Assembly (NCBI RefSeq): GCF_011602085.1 | Contig: NZ_JAAONY010000001.1 | Location: 1,736,001 to 1,800,000 of the forward strand | From: Pseudoteredinibacter isoporae | GTDB taxonomy: Bacteria > Pseudomonadota > Gammaproteobacteria > Pseudomonadales > Cellvibrionaceae | DNA length: 64,000 nucleotides | Reading direction: 5' to 3' | In this document: piece after piece, positions 8,147-16,046 of the stretch | Layout: the number at the start of each line of letters is the position of its first letter | Position numbering within the stretch: the stretch's first letter is position 1 | Translations under genes and position numbers: made by a program | The notes under the pieces: model-generated | Seen by the model: the letters and a program-made list of their open reading frames with translations, nothing else | What the model was told of the DNA's origin: nothing | The model's database searches: none

Positions 8147-8998
8147 CTATCCGATGCTGTTGAGCCAGTTGGCGATGGCGTCGCCAATCTCTGGACCGGA
8201 ATCTTCCTGAATAAAGTGCAGGCCTTTGACCGTCACTTCGTCCTGATTGGGCCAGCTTCGACAAAATTCCCGTTGCTTGCCCACCAGAATCGAACCCGGT
8301 TCGGCATTGACAAATAACTTGGGTAAATGATTTTTGGCCATCCAGGCCGCGTAATTGCTGACCAGTTCCACCATATGCGCTGGTTCACCATCAATGGGAA
8401 TATCCCGGGGCCAGTCGAGCATGGGGCGACGATCTTCTTTATTCAAAAACGGACGGCGATATTCATTGTGCTCGTCTTCACTGAGTGTGCGAATCACCGA
8501 GCTGGGCAGCACGCCTTCAATAAACATATTGCGTTCCAGAATCAGGTCTTCCCCTTTTTCAGAGCGAAAACCTTTGAAAATGCCACGGGCGTCGTCGGGC
8601 CAGTCTTCCCAGCTTACGGCTTTTACAATCCCTTCCATATAAGCGATGCCTTTTATGGCTTCCTGGTTCTGAAAAGCCCAATGAAAACCCAGGGCACTGC
8701 CCCAGTCGTGAATCACTAATGTGACGTTTTTATCCAGGCCCAGTGCTGACATAAATCCACTGAGATACTGGTAAGCGCTGTTGAAACCGTAGGGCTCATC
8801 ACTGGACAGTTTGTCGGAATCGCCCTGGCCAATAAGGTCCGGCGCTATCAAGCGTCCCATGCCTGCGAGTTGGGGCATCACATCCCGCCAGAGATAGGAC
8901 GAGGTCGGATTGCCATGGAGAAACACAATTGGGTCACCCAGGCCTTCGTCGATGTAGGCGATTCGTTTACCCTGCACGTCGATAAATTGCTTGTTCAT
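8147..8998 (-). CDS. Haloalkane dehalogenase (alpha/beta hydrolase, class II)
   Basis: The 283-residue protein carries the full haloalkane dehalogenase machinery. These are nucleophile D98 and halide-binding W99 in 'HDWGSALG', second halide ligand N30 in 'HGNPTSS', acid E122 in 'YMEGIV', and base H261 in 'GLHFIQEDS'. The Glu after the beta-6 strand and the Asn halide ligand match subfamily II (LinB/DhaA type). The enzyme hydrolyses carbon-halogen bonds to an alcohol plus halide in the cytoplasm. It lies 41 bp downstream of the enoyl-CoA hydratase gene and is probably the last gene of a TetR-led operon. That the natural substrate is a marine organohalide is inference. Confidence 0.93.
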   Translation of the reverse strand: MNKQFIDVQGKRIAYIDEGLGDPIVFLHGNPTSSYLWRDVMPQLAGMGRLIAPDLIGQGDSDKLSSDEPYGFNSAYQYLSGFMSALGLDKNVTLVIHDWGSALGFHWAFQNQEAIKGIAYMEGIVKAVSWEDWPDDARGIFKGFRSEKGEDLILERNMFIEGVLPSSVIRTLSEDEHNEYRRPFLNKEDRRPMLDWPRDIPIDGEPAHMVELVSNYAAWMAKNHLPKLFVNAEPGSILVGKQREFCRSWPNQDEVTVKGLHFIQEDSGPEIGDAIANWLNSIG

Positions 8999-9039
8999 AT
9001 TGCTCGTTCCGTTTTTCGTTCTATTTTTGTCTGGCGGTT

Positions 9040-9816
9040 TTACTGTTCGCCACTAAAGCGGGGTTGCTGTTTATTTAAAAACGCCTGGATGCCGGCTTGC
9101 CCGTCTTTGCCCTGGGCATTGGCGGCGATGTGCTGGGTTTCCAGTTGCATTTGGGTGTCCAGGCTTTCGGTGCTGGAGCTTTTGACCAGGAACTTCACAC
9201 TGGCAAAAGCTTGCGTCGGTCCTTTGGCAAGGTTTTTGGCCAGAGATTTGGCTTGTTCAAATCCGTCTTCACTGCTGTGCAGTTGATTGACGATACCCCA
9301 GTCCAGCGCTTCTGTGGCACTGAGCTTTCGGTTGCTGAACATCAGTTCCTTGCTTCGGCGTTCACCGACAATACGCGGCAAAAAATAAGTGGAGCTGCCA
9401 TCGGGTGATAAACCCGCGGCGGTGTAGGCCATCACAAAACTCGCATTTTCACTGGCGATCAGTAAATCGGTCGCGAGGCACAGACTGAAACCCGCACCGG
9501 CAGCAGTGCCATCAACATAAGCGATGACGGGGGCTGACATGTTGTTGAAGACAGATAGGGCACCATGAAGATAGGTGGTCATTTCGCTTAATGCGGCGCC
9601 GAGGTTTTCCTGGGCGGCGAAAAAGGCCAGGTCTCCGCCCGCATTAAACAAGCTATCTTCGCTAAAAATGAATACCGCCCGAACGTCATTATTGTGCTGG
9701 CAGTGAATGGCGGCATGCAGCAATTCTTCCGCCATATCCAGATGCAGTGCGCGACGTGTAAGTTGCAAATAGGCCACGTTGTTTTCAATGGTCAACGAGA
9801 GATGTTCAAAATTCAT
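9040..9816 (-). CDS. Enoyl-CoA hydratase/isomerase family protein
   Basis: The 258-residue crotonase-fold protein has the oxyanion-hole loop 'NAGGDLAFF' and the second loop 'DGTAAGAGFSLCLATDLL'. The region after it, 'GLSPDGSSTYFLPRIVG', holds Asp rather than the Glu pair of true hydratases, so an isomerase or other acyl-CoA activity is as likely as hydration. Its start codon overlaps the TetR stop by 4 bp (ATGA), which indicates translational coupling. It shares the operon with the haloalkane dehalogenase downstream. Confidence 0.88.
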   Translation of the reverse strand: MNFEHLSLTIENNVAYLQLTRRALHLDMAEELLHAAIHCQHNNDVRAVFIFSEDSLFNAGGDLAFFAAQENLGAALSEMTTYLHGALSVFNNMSAPVIAYVDGTAAGAGFSLCLATDLLIASENASFVMAYTAAGLSPDGSSTYFLPRIVGERRSKELMFSNRKLSATEALDWGIVNQLHSSEDGFEQAKSLAKNLAKGPTQAFASVKFLVKSSSTESLDTQMQLETQHIAANAQGKDGQAGIQAFLNKQQPRFSGEQ

Positions 9817-10451
9817 GGTTGCTCCCTTGTGCTTTGGATGCCCAGCATGCGCAGGCTATTGTGCAGAATGCTTTCCAGTTCTTCTTGACTGCGGCCCTGG
9901 CGACAGGCCACGCGTAAACCTTGATTTAAGGTCATGCAGAGTTGCCCCAGTTCTTCAGCGCTGGCGTCATTATTGATGGCGTTTTCGGACTTCGCCTGGG
10001 CAAAGCATTCGATAAAATACTGTTCAACATGGGATAGTTTTTCCGCAGCGAATGCACTGAGCTCGCTGTCCTGGTCCGCCATTTCCAGAACCGTATTCAC
10101 CAACAGGCAACCACACTCCCGTCTCTGTTTGGGGACTTGCAATAGGGTGTAGCGAAAAAAATGTTCGATCGAGTTCAGGCTGTGGTTGATGTTGTTGCCG
10201 GCAAACTCTTCCGATATTTTCGCTGGAGATGGGGGAGTGCATAGTGGATTGAAGGTGCGTTGAAAAAATAAATCCAAACACTCGATAAACAGTTGGCGCT
10301 TGTCACCGAAACTGGCATACAGGCTGCTTCGGCTGATGTTCATTGTCGCCAACAGGTCGGGCAGGGCGCAGGCCTGGTAGCCGCGCTGCCAGAAAAGAAT
10401 CATCGCGGCCTCAAGGCTGGCGGTTCGATCAAAACTCAGGGGTCTTGCCAT
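9813..10451 (-). CDS. TetR-family regulator, NemR/AcrR-like
   Basis: The 212-residue protein begins 'MARPLSFDRTASLEAAMILF', continues 'GYQACALPDLLATMNISRSS', and has the HTH end 'LYASFGDKRQLF', a sequence style typical of NemR-like TetR repressors. It heads an operon on the minus strand: tetR, enoyl-CoA hydratase (4-bp overlap), haloalkane dehalogenase (41-bp gap). An imperfect inverted repeat 14-35 bp upstream of its start suggests autoregulation. The ligand is unknown; an electrophile or acyl compound handled by the operon would be logical but is inferred. Confidence 0.9.
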   Translation of the reverse strand: MARPLSFDRTASLEAAMILFWQRGYQACALPDLLATMNISRSSLYASFGDKRQLFIECLDLFFQRTFNPLCTPPSPAKISEEFAGNNINHSLNSIEHFFRYTLLQVPKQRRECGCLLVNTVLEMADQDSELSAFAAEKLSHVEQYFIECFAQAKSENAINNDASAEELGQLCMTLNQGLRVACRQGRSQEELESILHNSLRMLGIQSTREQP

Positions 10452-10464
10452 GGTTTGCTTTCTA

Positions 10465-10486
10465 TTCTGAACTGATTGGTCCAGAA
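10465..10486. promoter_or_regulatory. Candidate operator of the TetR-hydratase-dehalogenase operon
   Basis: TTCTGAAC-TGATTG-GTCCAGAA has 8-bp arms with one mismatch and a 6-bp spacer. It lies immediately upstream of the TetR start at 10451, where a repressor would block transcription. NemR-type operators also have GGTC/GACC cores, which fits the TGGACC half seen here. Confidence 0.55.
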
Positions 10487-10569
10487 CTATGACAAAAAGC
10501 TGATCACATGAAAAGAGGCTTGTTATCTTTGACGGAATTTTGGTTCAGGAGTGACAGCAATTGTGCTGG

Positions 10570-11301
10570 CTAGGCATCGGCTTCCAGCAGAATCGGATCG
10601 GCAATGGCCTGGCGTTCACCGGGTTTATTGATCATCTGAGCGCTCAAATCCTGTCTGAGACAAGGTTCCAGTAGCGGATTAAAACGCTCAACGTCCTGAA
10701 CCTGCGGGTCCAGCCACTGCTCCAGCCAATCGCCTTCTAATGGCAGTATCAAGGGGGAGGCATTGCTCTGATAGGGCTGCAACTTGGGGTGGGGTGGCAG
10801 GGTGATAATGCTGCAGCTGTTGAGAATGTGCCCGGTGTCCGGGTGTTGCCACTGACGGTACAGGCCGCCCAGGGCAAGAGGCAGCTCACTGCTGAAATTG
10901 GTATAACGAACAGGTTTCTTCTTGCCATTGATGAGTTCGTGCTCGGTCTCCCCAAAACCACTGGCGGGAATGATGCAACGACTTTGCCGGTACGGCAGGT
11001 AGGCTGCTGAGCCCTGAACATTCAATTTGTCGTAACGGCTGTTGAAAGAGGTAAAGCGCGAAGGCTTGTATTGTCCGTCTTTGTAATCCAGCAGAAGCCA
11101 CCAGATGGCATCTTCCAGCACCGTGCATTCACCGACATTGTCCAGCCCGGTATCCTCTTTCAGGCGACAGACGATGCTGATGGTACTGCAAGCACGATGA
11201 TAATCGCTGATGCGAATGGGCCAGTTATGGGTATCGATGCCCAGGCGTAACAGCATTTGCTTTACGGCAGGGGAATCACTGACATTAAATCGACCGCACA
11301 T
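10570..11301 (-). CDS. SRAP-family (HMCES/YedK-like) protein, divergent
   Basis: The start must be ATG 11301 (MCGRFN), because after Met removal Cys2 is the residue that crosslinks abasic sites in this family. The open frame further upstream is ignored. The 243-residue protein keeps Cys2 and the RFN motif, has 'FTSFNSRYDKL' where the family has a NAR-type segment, 'IIPASGFGETE' for the Glu-bearing GFYEW-type strand, and a His in 'ITLPPHPKLQ'. It is divergent in most motifs, so DNA-protein crosslink shielding of abasic sites is likely but not certain. It is divergently oriented to the membrane-protein gene at 11402. Confidence 0.8.
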   Translation of the reverse strand: MCGRFNVSDSPAVKQMLLRLGIDTHNWPIRISDYHRACSTISIVCRLKEDTGLDNVGECTVLEDAIWWLLLDYKDGQYKPSRFTSFNSRYDKLNVQGSAAYLPYRQSRCIIPASGFGETEHELINGKKKPVRYTNFSSELPLALGGLYRQWQHPDTGHILNSCSIITLPPHPKLQPYQSNASPLILPLEGDWLEQWLDPQVQDVERFNPLLEPCLRQDLSAQMINKPGERQAIADPILLEADA

Positions 11302-11401
11302 ACAGCTTTCCGGTTGGCTCGTTTTCAGCGGCTTATGGTAAAGTTGAGTGACATTTGTCGCAAGGAAGAAGCGTGCCTGTTCGGCGGCTTTGGATTCAAT
11401 A

Positions 11402-12076
11402 ATGCCTGATTCTCGAACACTGAAGTTTTTCAGCCTGCATATCATCGTGGCCATCATTACACTGGCCTGTATTTTAATGAACGGCCCTATGCGCCCGGGG
11501 TTGCCGGTCGATACCAGTTTGCTGGAGCGGGTTGAGTTTATCGCCGCGAATCAAACCCTGTGGGCGGCCTCCTGGATGGTCTGGATGGCCTCGGCACTGG
11601 GCCTGTTTGTTTTCTGCTCTATTCTCGCTTCTGAACTAAAAGCCTCCCTGGGCACTCGAATATCCCTGACGATTGTGGCGATGGGCATTGGCCCTGATCT
11701 CATTGCGGAGGTGATATACGCCTTTATTATTCCCAAGATCATCCTGCAGGGACTCAGTCTTGATATGGTGCAGAGCCTGGAACTGATCGCCAGTCATCTA
11801 ACGGGATTTCTCGGCAATGGTTTATACAATTTGGGCGGATTGGGACTCACTCTGATTGCCTGGCGCCAGAGAATATTGCCGCTCTGGGTGTTTTTCTGGG
11901 GGCTGACGTCCTGGATACTGGGTTTATCGCTATCGGCTTCTATTGCTGTGGGTGATATGAAAGCGGCAGAATTGTTTACGGCCAGCAGCATGGTACTGAG
12001 CACCAGTTGGATGTTGATCCTGGCCTATTTGCGGTTTGCCCCGGATTCGATGCGCGCCCGATGGAATACACCTTAA
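11402..12076 (+). CDS. Integral membrane protein, about six TM segments, function unknown
   Basis: I prefer ATG 11402 (MPDSRTLKFFSLHI) over the GTG at 11348, giving 224 residues. Hydrophobic segments are visible at 'FFSLHIIVAIITLACILM', 'WAASWMVWMASALGLFVF', 'ISLTIVAMGIGPDLIAEV', 'LGNGLYNLGGLGLTLIAW', 'LWVFFWGLTSWILGLSLS' and 'STSWMLILAYLRF'. I recognise no catalytic motif. It overlaps the next membrane gene by 16 bp, so the two are translationally coupled. Confidence 0.75.
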   Translation: MPDSRTLKFFSLHIIVAIITLACILMNGPMRPGLPVDTSLLERVEFIAANQTLWAASWMVWMASALGLFVFCSILASELKASLGTRISLTIVAMGIGPDLIAEVIYAFIIPKIILQGLSLDMVQSLELIASHLTGFLGNGLYNLGGLGLTLIAWRQRILPLWVFFWGLTSWILGLSLSASIAVGDMKAAELFTASSMVLSTSWMLILAYLRFAPDSMRARWNTP

Positions 12077-12546
12077 TCAAATTGCTGCATATCGGTGCCC
12101 TGATCATGTGGTTGGGGCCGCCACTGGGCGCCTGGTTGATGTTGCGGCAGGCCAGGGCTTCTTGCCAGGACGAAACCCGTTTGTTCGAGCAGTACCGATT
12201 GTTTTATCGTTTGATTGCTTTAGAACATATCGCGCTCGCATTTTTGCTGGGCAGTGGCCTTTGGATGGCCAGTGAGTATTCATTGTGGTCCGCACCGTGG
12301 TTGCAACAGAAGTTGATTCTGGTATTTGCTGTCTTACTGCCCATAGAACTATTGGATATTATTCTGGCGAATGTTCTGTTGCCGCATATCCATCAACGGC
12401 AATATGAGGGCGAAACCCTTAAGCCCTGGCAGCGGGCGATGCAGAACTTTTACCATGGCCCGTTTACCAACTTCGCGGTGTTTGTTATCCCTATACTTAC
12501 CCTGAGCATTATGTATCTAGCGGTGGGCAAACAAGCGCTGTTTTAA
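12061..12546 (+). CDS. Integral membrane protein (DUF2269-like), function unknown
   Basis: Starting at ATG 12061 (MEYTLIKLLHIGALIMW) gives 161 residues with four TM helices. The first helix has the 'LLHIGALIMWLGPPLGAW' pattern common to small four-helix membrane proteins with a His in TM1. 'ALEHIALAFLLGSGLWM' starts the next helix. The upstream extension to 12007 is inside the preceding gene and is discarded. It overlaps the 11402 gene and is followed by glyoxalase I after 38 bp. No function is assignable. Confidence 0.75.
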   Translation: MEYTLIKLLHIGALIMWLGPPLGAWLMLRQARASCQDETRLFEQYRLFYRLIALEHIALAFLLGSGLWMASEYSLWSAPWLQQKLILVFAVLLPIELLDIILANVLLPHIHQRQYEGETLKPWQRAMQNFYHGPFTNFAVFVIPILTLSIMYLAVGKQALF

Positions 12547-12584
12547 CAAGAAAAGATTGAAATAAAAAACCGTACGGAGTGATT

Positions 12585-12995
12585 ATGCCTCAACTTTTAC
12601 ACACGATGATTCGAGTGGGCGACCTGGACCGAAGCATCGATTTTTACACCCGCGTTCTGGGTATGAAGTTATTGCGAAAATCCGAGAACAAGGATTACCG
12701 CTACACCCTGGCTTTTGTTGGCTATGGTGAAGAATCGAGTGGGCAGGCGGTTGTGGAGCTGACCTACAACTGGGATACCGACCGTTATGATCTGGGCAGT
12801 GGCTTTGGTCATTTGGCGATTGGCTTTGAAGATATTTACAGCACCTGTGATGCTATTCGTGATGCGGGTGGTGAAGTGGTTCGGGAGCCGGGGCCAGTCA
12901 AGGGAGGCACGACGGAAATTGCGTTTGTGCGTGACCCGGACGGTTATGCCATCGAACTGATTCAGCGGAAAGCGATGAGTCAGGGTTTGGGTTAA
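12585..12995 (+). CDS. gloA: Lactoylglutathione lyase (glyoxalase I)
   Basis: ATG 12585 is preceded by GGAG at good spacing, so the GTG at 12579 is rejected. The 136-residue vicinal-oxygen-chelate enzyme retains the metal ligands H6, E59, H76 and E124 ([32 protein letters not shown]). It isomerises the methylglyoxal-glutathione hemithioacetal to S-lactoylglutathione in the cytoplasm. The length matches the Ni-dependent bacterial type. It ends 5 bp before the response regulator gene, which suggests co-transcription. Confidence 0.96.
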   Translation: MPQLLHTMIRVGDLDRSIDFYTRVLGMKLLRKSENKDYRYTLAFVGYGEESSGQAVVELTYNWDTDRYDLGSGFGHLAIGFEDIYSTCDAIRDAGGEVVREPGPVKGGTTEIAFVRDPDGYAIELIQRKAMSQGLG

Positions 12996-13000
12996 CCGTT

Positions 13001-13765
13001 ATGTCCCAGATGGCGCAGGCATCCATTCTGCTGGTGGAAGACGATCGGAAATTGGCAGCCATATTGAGTGAGTATCTGAGCGGGCAAGGTTTTCATGTGT
13101 CGTGCGTAGAAGACGGTGCCGAGGCACCCGAAAAAATTCTCAGCCTCATGCCAGAGCTGGTATTGCTGGATTTAATGTTGCCGAATCTGGATGGCTTGAG
13201 CATTTGCCGTCAGGTACGCAGTCAATATCCCGGTAAGATCTTGATGCTGACCGCCAACGATGACGATATGGATCAGGTAGCCGCACTGGAGTTGGGGGTG
13301 GATGATTATGTTTGTAAGCCTCTACAGCCCCGTGTGCTGCTGGCGCGTATTCGTATGTTGTTAAGGCGGCCAAGTGCCAAGGTGGTTGGGGCACCATCAA
13401 ACTCCACTCAAGAGTCTTACGCTACGACTGTGAGTCCATCACAGACCGAGCCGGAAAAGGAACGTCGTTTCGATGGTTTGGAATTGCACTTGCCGTTGCA
13501 GCGTTGCCAGTTAAATGGTCAGACCATTGAGTTGACGCCGGGGGAATTTGAATTACTGTGGATACTGAGTTCAAAACCGGATGAAGTATTCAGCCGTGAA
13601 GCGCTCACCCTGGCAGTACGGGGCATTGAATACGACGGCCTTGATCGAACGGTTGATAATCGCGTGGCCAGTCTGCGTAAAAAACTGGCGGCGGGGCAAT
13701 CGGATGCGGCCGGGATTACCACGGTTCGAGGCAAAGGTTACCTCTTTGTTTCGGATCAATGGTGA
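13001..13765 (+). CDS. rstA: OmpR-family response regulator, RstA-like
   Basis: The 254-residue protein has a receiver domain (residues 1-120) with acidic pocket D14/D15, phospho-acceptor D57 in 'LLDLMLP', T85 and K106 ('YVCKP'). A winged-helix DNA-binding domain follows, with 'LTPGEFELLWIL', 'RGIEYDGLDRTVDNRVA' and 'TTVRGKGYLF'. The YDG-x-DR segment matches RstA and CpxR. It is followed 137 bp later by its histidine kinase, and the gap carries an RstA-box-like TACA-N6-TACA repeat. The rstA name is by similarity of protein and binding site; orthology would need a tree. Confidence 0.85.
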   Translation: MSQMAQASILLVEDDRKLAAILSEYLSGQGFHVSCVEDGAEAPEKILSLMPELVLLDLMLPNLDGLSICRQVRSQYPGKILMLTANDDDMDQVAALELGVDDYVCKPLQPRVLLARIRMLLRRPSAKVVGAPSNSTQESYATTVSPSQTEPEKERRFDGLELHLPLQRCQLNGQTIELTPGEFELLWILSSKPDEVFSREALTLAVRGIEYDGLDRTVDNRVASLRKKLAAGQSDAAGITTVRGKGYLFVSDQW

Positions 13766-13769
13766 TCAA

Positions 13770-13783
13770 TACAAACCCATACA
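13770..13783 (+). promoter_or_regulatory. RstA-box-like direct repeat before the kinase gene
   Basis: TACAAACCCATACA is TACA-N6-TACA, a direct repeat with a 10-bp period. It lies 4 bp past the response regulator stop. The published E. coli RstA box, TACATNTNGTTACA, has the same TACA-N6-TACA layout. Similar repeats recur at 15177-15190 (minus orientation) and 15210-15223. Confidence 0.6.
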
Positions 13784-13811
13784 AAAGCTCACGGGCTTCT
13801 CGATCTTATCT

Positions 13812-13836
13812 GTGAAAGAATCATCGTATCTTTCAC
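13812..13836. other. Inverted repeat followed by 12-bp direct repeats
   Basis: GTGAAAGA and TCTTTCAC form a perfect 8-bp dyad around a 9-base loop. Downstream, TATCATTCATCG occurs twice (13847-13858 and 13863-13874), 16 bp apart. The dyad is in the rstA-rstB intergenic region and may be a weak attenuator or a binding site. No T tract follows. Confidence 0.4.
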
Positions 13837-13902
13837 CCTTCGTACTTATCATTCATCGTGTCTATCATTCATCGCGCTTAACATTAAAGGTGAGTTGATC
13901 TT

Positions 13903-15174
13903 GTGAAAAGCCAGTTTATAAAGCTCTATTGCGGTTTGATCGTCAGTATTGTGTTGGCTCTGGTATTGATGCAGGCCCTATTGCTCAATCTGTTCGGAGA
14001 TGCTCAGGATGAGCTTTTTCAGCAGCAAATGGCGAGCTATCGTACGCTGGTTCTTGAAACGACCGATCAGGCAGAACGGCGTATGCTGCGTATGCAGACG
14101 TTGGCTGAGGATATGGGGGCCGAGCTGCTCCCGGCAGAAGAAGATGAGCTTTATGAGGAAGAGCGACGCCAGGTATTGGAACAGGGTTTGCTGGTGTTAA
14201 ATTCCGATGAGGCGTTGTGCTACTTTGTGCTGCCGGGTGATGCCCAGATTTATCGTCTGCAATACCGTGAAGATAATCCCTTATTGGATCAGCTGTATTT
14301 TTTTGAAAATATGACCATTCTCGCTATTTTTGGTGCTTTGGGTTTGGTCTTGGCCTTTTGGTTGTACCGATTTGGACGACGTTTAACGGCGTTGGATCAG
14401 ACCGCAAGGGCGTTTGCTGAGGGCGATTTGTCCGTGCGAGCGTCCATGGCGAGCCATGCCGAGGTTGGCAGCCTGAATGAAACTTTTAATGTCATGGCCC
14501 AGCGCATTGAAAAACTACTCAGCAGCCAGAAGCAGTTGAGCAATGCCGTTGCGCACGAGCTTCGCTCCCCCATATTTCGCCTGCAATGCCAATTGGATAT
14601 GTTGGCGGAAAGTCAGGACGAAACTAAACGGCAGGGCTACATCAAAGGCATTGAAGAAGATCTTCAAGAATTGAGCGATCTGCTTGAGGAGCTTTTGCAA
14701 TACGCCAGAATGGAAAGTGCTGACTTGCGCATTGAACGTAAGCCGCAAGACATGGTGAATTGGCTGTTCGAATTAATTGAACACGTGCAGCTCGAATCTC
14801 ATAAACCAATTCGTTTTTCCCATGCTGCGCCTTTGCATAAATGCCGCTTTGATGCCCATTTATTCCAGCGAGCGTTGCAAAATCTGTTACGCAATGCATT
14901 GCGCTATGCCGAAACCCAAGTCAATGTCACATTGAGTATTATGGATGAAGGCTTACAAATTCATGTTGATGATGATGGTCCCGGTATTCCCGCTGACAAG
15001 CGTGAAGATATTTTTCAGCCCTTTTTGAGATTGGATGCGTCACGCACCCGTGATGAGGGAGGCCATGGTCTGGGTTTGTCCATTGCCCAGCAAATTGTAC
15101 AGCTGCATCAGGGCCGCCTGACGGTTTCTGACTCCCCCTTGGGTGGCGCACGTTTTACGGTGGCCATCGCTTGA
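13903..15174 (+). CDS. rstB: Sensor histidine kinase, RstB-like
   Basis: The 423-residue kinase starts at GTG 13903 behind AAAGGTGAG. It has TM1 at about 9-31, a periplasmic sensor of about 105 residues, TM2 at about 137-156, a HAMP domain, a HisKA domain with phospho-acceptor H218 in 'AVAHELRSPIFRLQ', and an ATPase domain with N-box 'NLLRNALRYAE', G1 'DDDGPGIP' and G2 'GGHGLGLSIAQQ'. The periplasmic region is unusually acidic (EEDELYEEE), which could sense cations (inference). Its partner is the adjacent RstA-like regulator. Confidence 0.88.
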   Translation: MKSQFIKLYCGLIVSIVLALVLMQALLLNLFGDAQDELFQQQMASYRTLVLETTDQAERRMLRMQTLAEDMGAELLPAEEDELYEEERRQVLEQGLLVLNSDEALCYFVLPGDAQIYRLQYREDNPLLDQLYFFENMTILAIFGALGLVLAFWLYRFGRRLTALDQTARAFAEGDLSVRASMASHAEVGSLNETFNVMAQRIEKLLSSQKQLSNAVAHELRSPIFRLQCQLDMLAESQDETKRQGYIKGIEEDLQELSDLLEELLQYARMESADLRIERKPQDMVNWLFELIEHVQLESHKPIRFSHAAPLHKCRFDAHLFQRALQNLLRNALRYAETQVNVTLSIMDEGLQIHVDDDGPGIPADKREDIFQPFLRLDASRTRDEGGHGLGLSIAQQIVQLHQGRLTVSDSPLGGARFTVAIA

Positions 15175-15176
15175 TT

Positions 15177-15190
15177 TGTATCCTTCTGTA
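15177..15190 (-). promoter_or_regulatory. RstA-box-like repeat, minus orientation
   Basis: Read on the minus strand this is TACAGAAGGATACA, again TACA-N6-TACA. It starts 2 bp past the kinase stop and lies 19 bp before a second copy in plus orientation, so two sites face each other in the promoter region of the lipoprotein gene at 15302. Confidence 0.55.
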
Positions 15191-15209
15191 CACTGGAAAT
15201 CTTAATCCA

Positions 15210-15223
15210 TACAAAGCCTGACA
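15210..15223 (+). promoter_or_regulatory. RstA-box-like repeat upstream of the ClpP-fold lipoprotein
   Basis: TACAAAGCCTGACA has the TACA-N6-(G)ACA layout with a 10-bp period, one mismatch from the two other copies. It sits about 80 bp upstream of the lipoprotein ATG, a position suited to activation. A further dyad AAAACTC/GAGTTTT (15273-15295) is next to the ribosome binding site. Confidence 0.5.
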
Positions 15224-15301
15224 AAGCGATACCAAGGCTGTCTTAAACTCCCTGCTTATTGGCGAGATACTAAAAACTCTTGAGTATGGAGTTTTAATGC
15301 T

Positions 15302-16012
15302 ATGAATCTTGCCAATTCCTTAACCACGGGACTGTTTTATTCTCGCTGGGTGAAATGTCTGCTCAGCGCTTCTTTGCTATTCAGCCTTTTTACCCTTACG
15401 GGCTGCGAGCAATTGATGTTGCTGAGAATGAACAGTCAGCAACTTACGGAAACCAAAGTAGATGGCAACCGCCTGTACCTGAAAGGCATCATCAATGGAA
15501 AAAGCTTTGAACATGTAAAGCAGGTGCTGAATGATAACCCTCAGCTTGATACCTTGGTTTTAACAGTGATGCCGGGGAGTATTGATGACGAAGTGAATTT
15601 GCAGATGTGCCACTTTGTCCGTGAAAAAGGGTTGAACACCTATTTACTGCATAACAGTGTCATCGCGTCTGGTGCCGTTGATTTATTTATGTCCGGCGTT
15701 GAACGGAAAATGGAAGAGGGTGCCATGCTCGGTGTTCATTCCTGGAGTGATGGTTTTAAAGAAGCACTGGATTACCCCCAAAATGCCGAGGAACATGCGC
15801 CGTATCGAGTTTTCTATCAAAGCATGGTGGGCAGTGATGAGTTCTATTGGTACACCCTTCGAGCAGCCAGGGCCGATGATATCCATTGGATGACGGATGC
15901 AGAAATCCAACGCTACCCGGTATTAACCTCGCCTGTTAAAAAGCCCAGCTTTGAAGCGCCGGTGTTCGCAGACCTCGAACAATATCGTGAAGAGGTGCTC
16001 AGCGATGACTAA
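15302..16012 (+). CDS. Lipoprotein with ClpP/crotonase-like fold (COG3904-like)
   Basis: The 236-residue protein has a signal peptide ending in lipobox L-T-G-C35, so it is probably anchored in the envelope. The body matches the secreted ClpP-like pattern: 'LDTLVLTVMPGSIDDEVN' (strand plus a GGS-type loop), 'FVREKGLNTYLL', 'NSVIASGAVDLFMSGVERKM' (a Ser where the ClpP-fold nucleophile lies) and 'GAMLGVHSW' (a His). A Ser-His peptidase-like site is therefore possible, though the usual SACA context is altered to ASGA. It follows the RstAB genes with RstA-box-like repeats in front, and the secreted metalloprotease gene follows after 34 bp. Confidence 0.7.
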   Translation: MNLANSLTTGLFYSRWVKCLLSASLLFSLFTLTGCEQLMLLRMNSQQLTETKVDGNRLYLKGIINGKSFEHVKQVLNDNPQLDTLVLTVMPGSIDDEVNLQMCHFVREKGLNTYLLHNSVIASGAVDLFMSGVERKMEEGAMLGVHSWSDGFKEALDYPQNAEEHAPYRVFYQSMVGSDEFYWYTLRAARADDIHWMTDAEIQRYPVLTSPVKKPSFEAPVFADLEQYREEVLSDD

Positions 16013-16046
16013 CTCCCTTACGTTTTTGAATACAGGAATATTGGAA

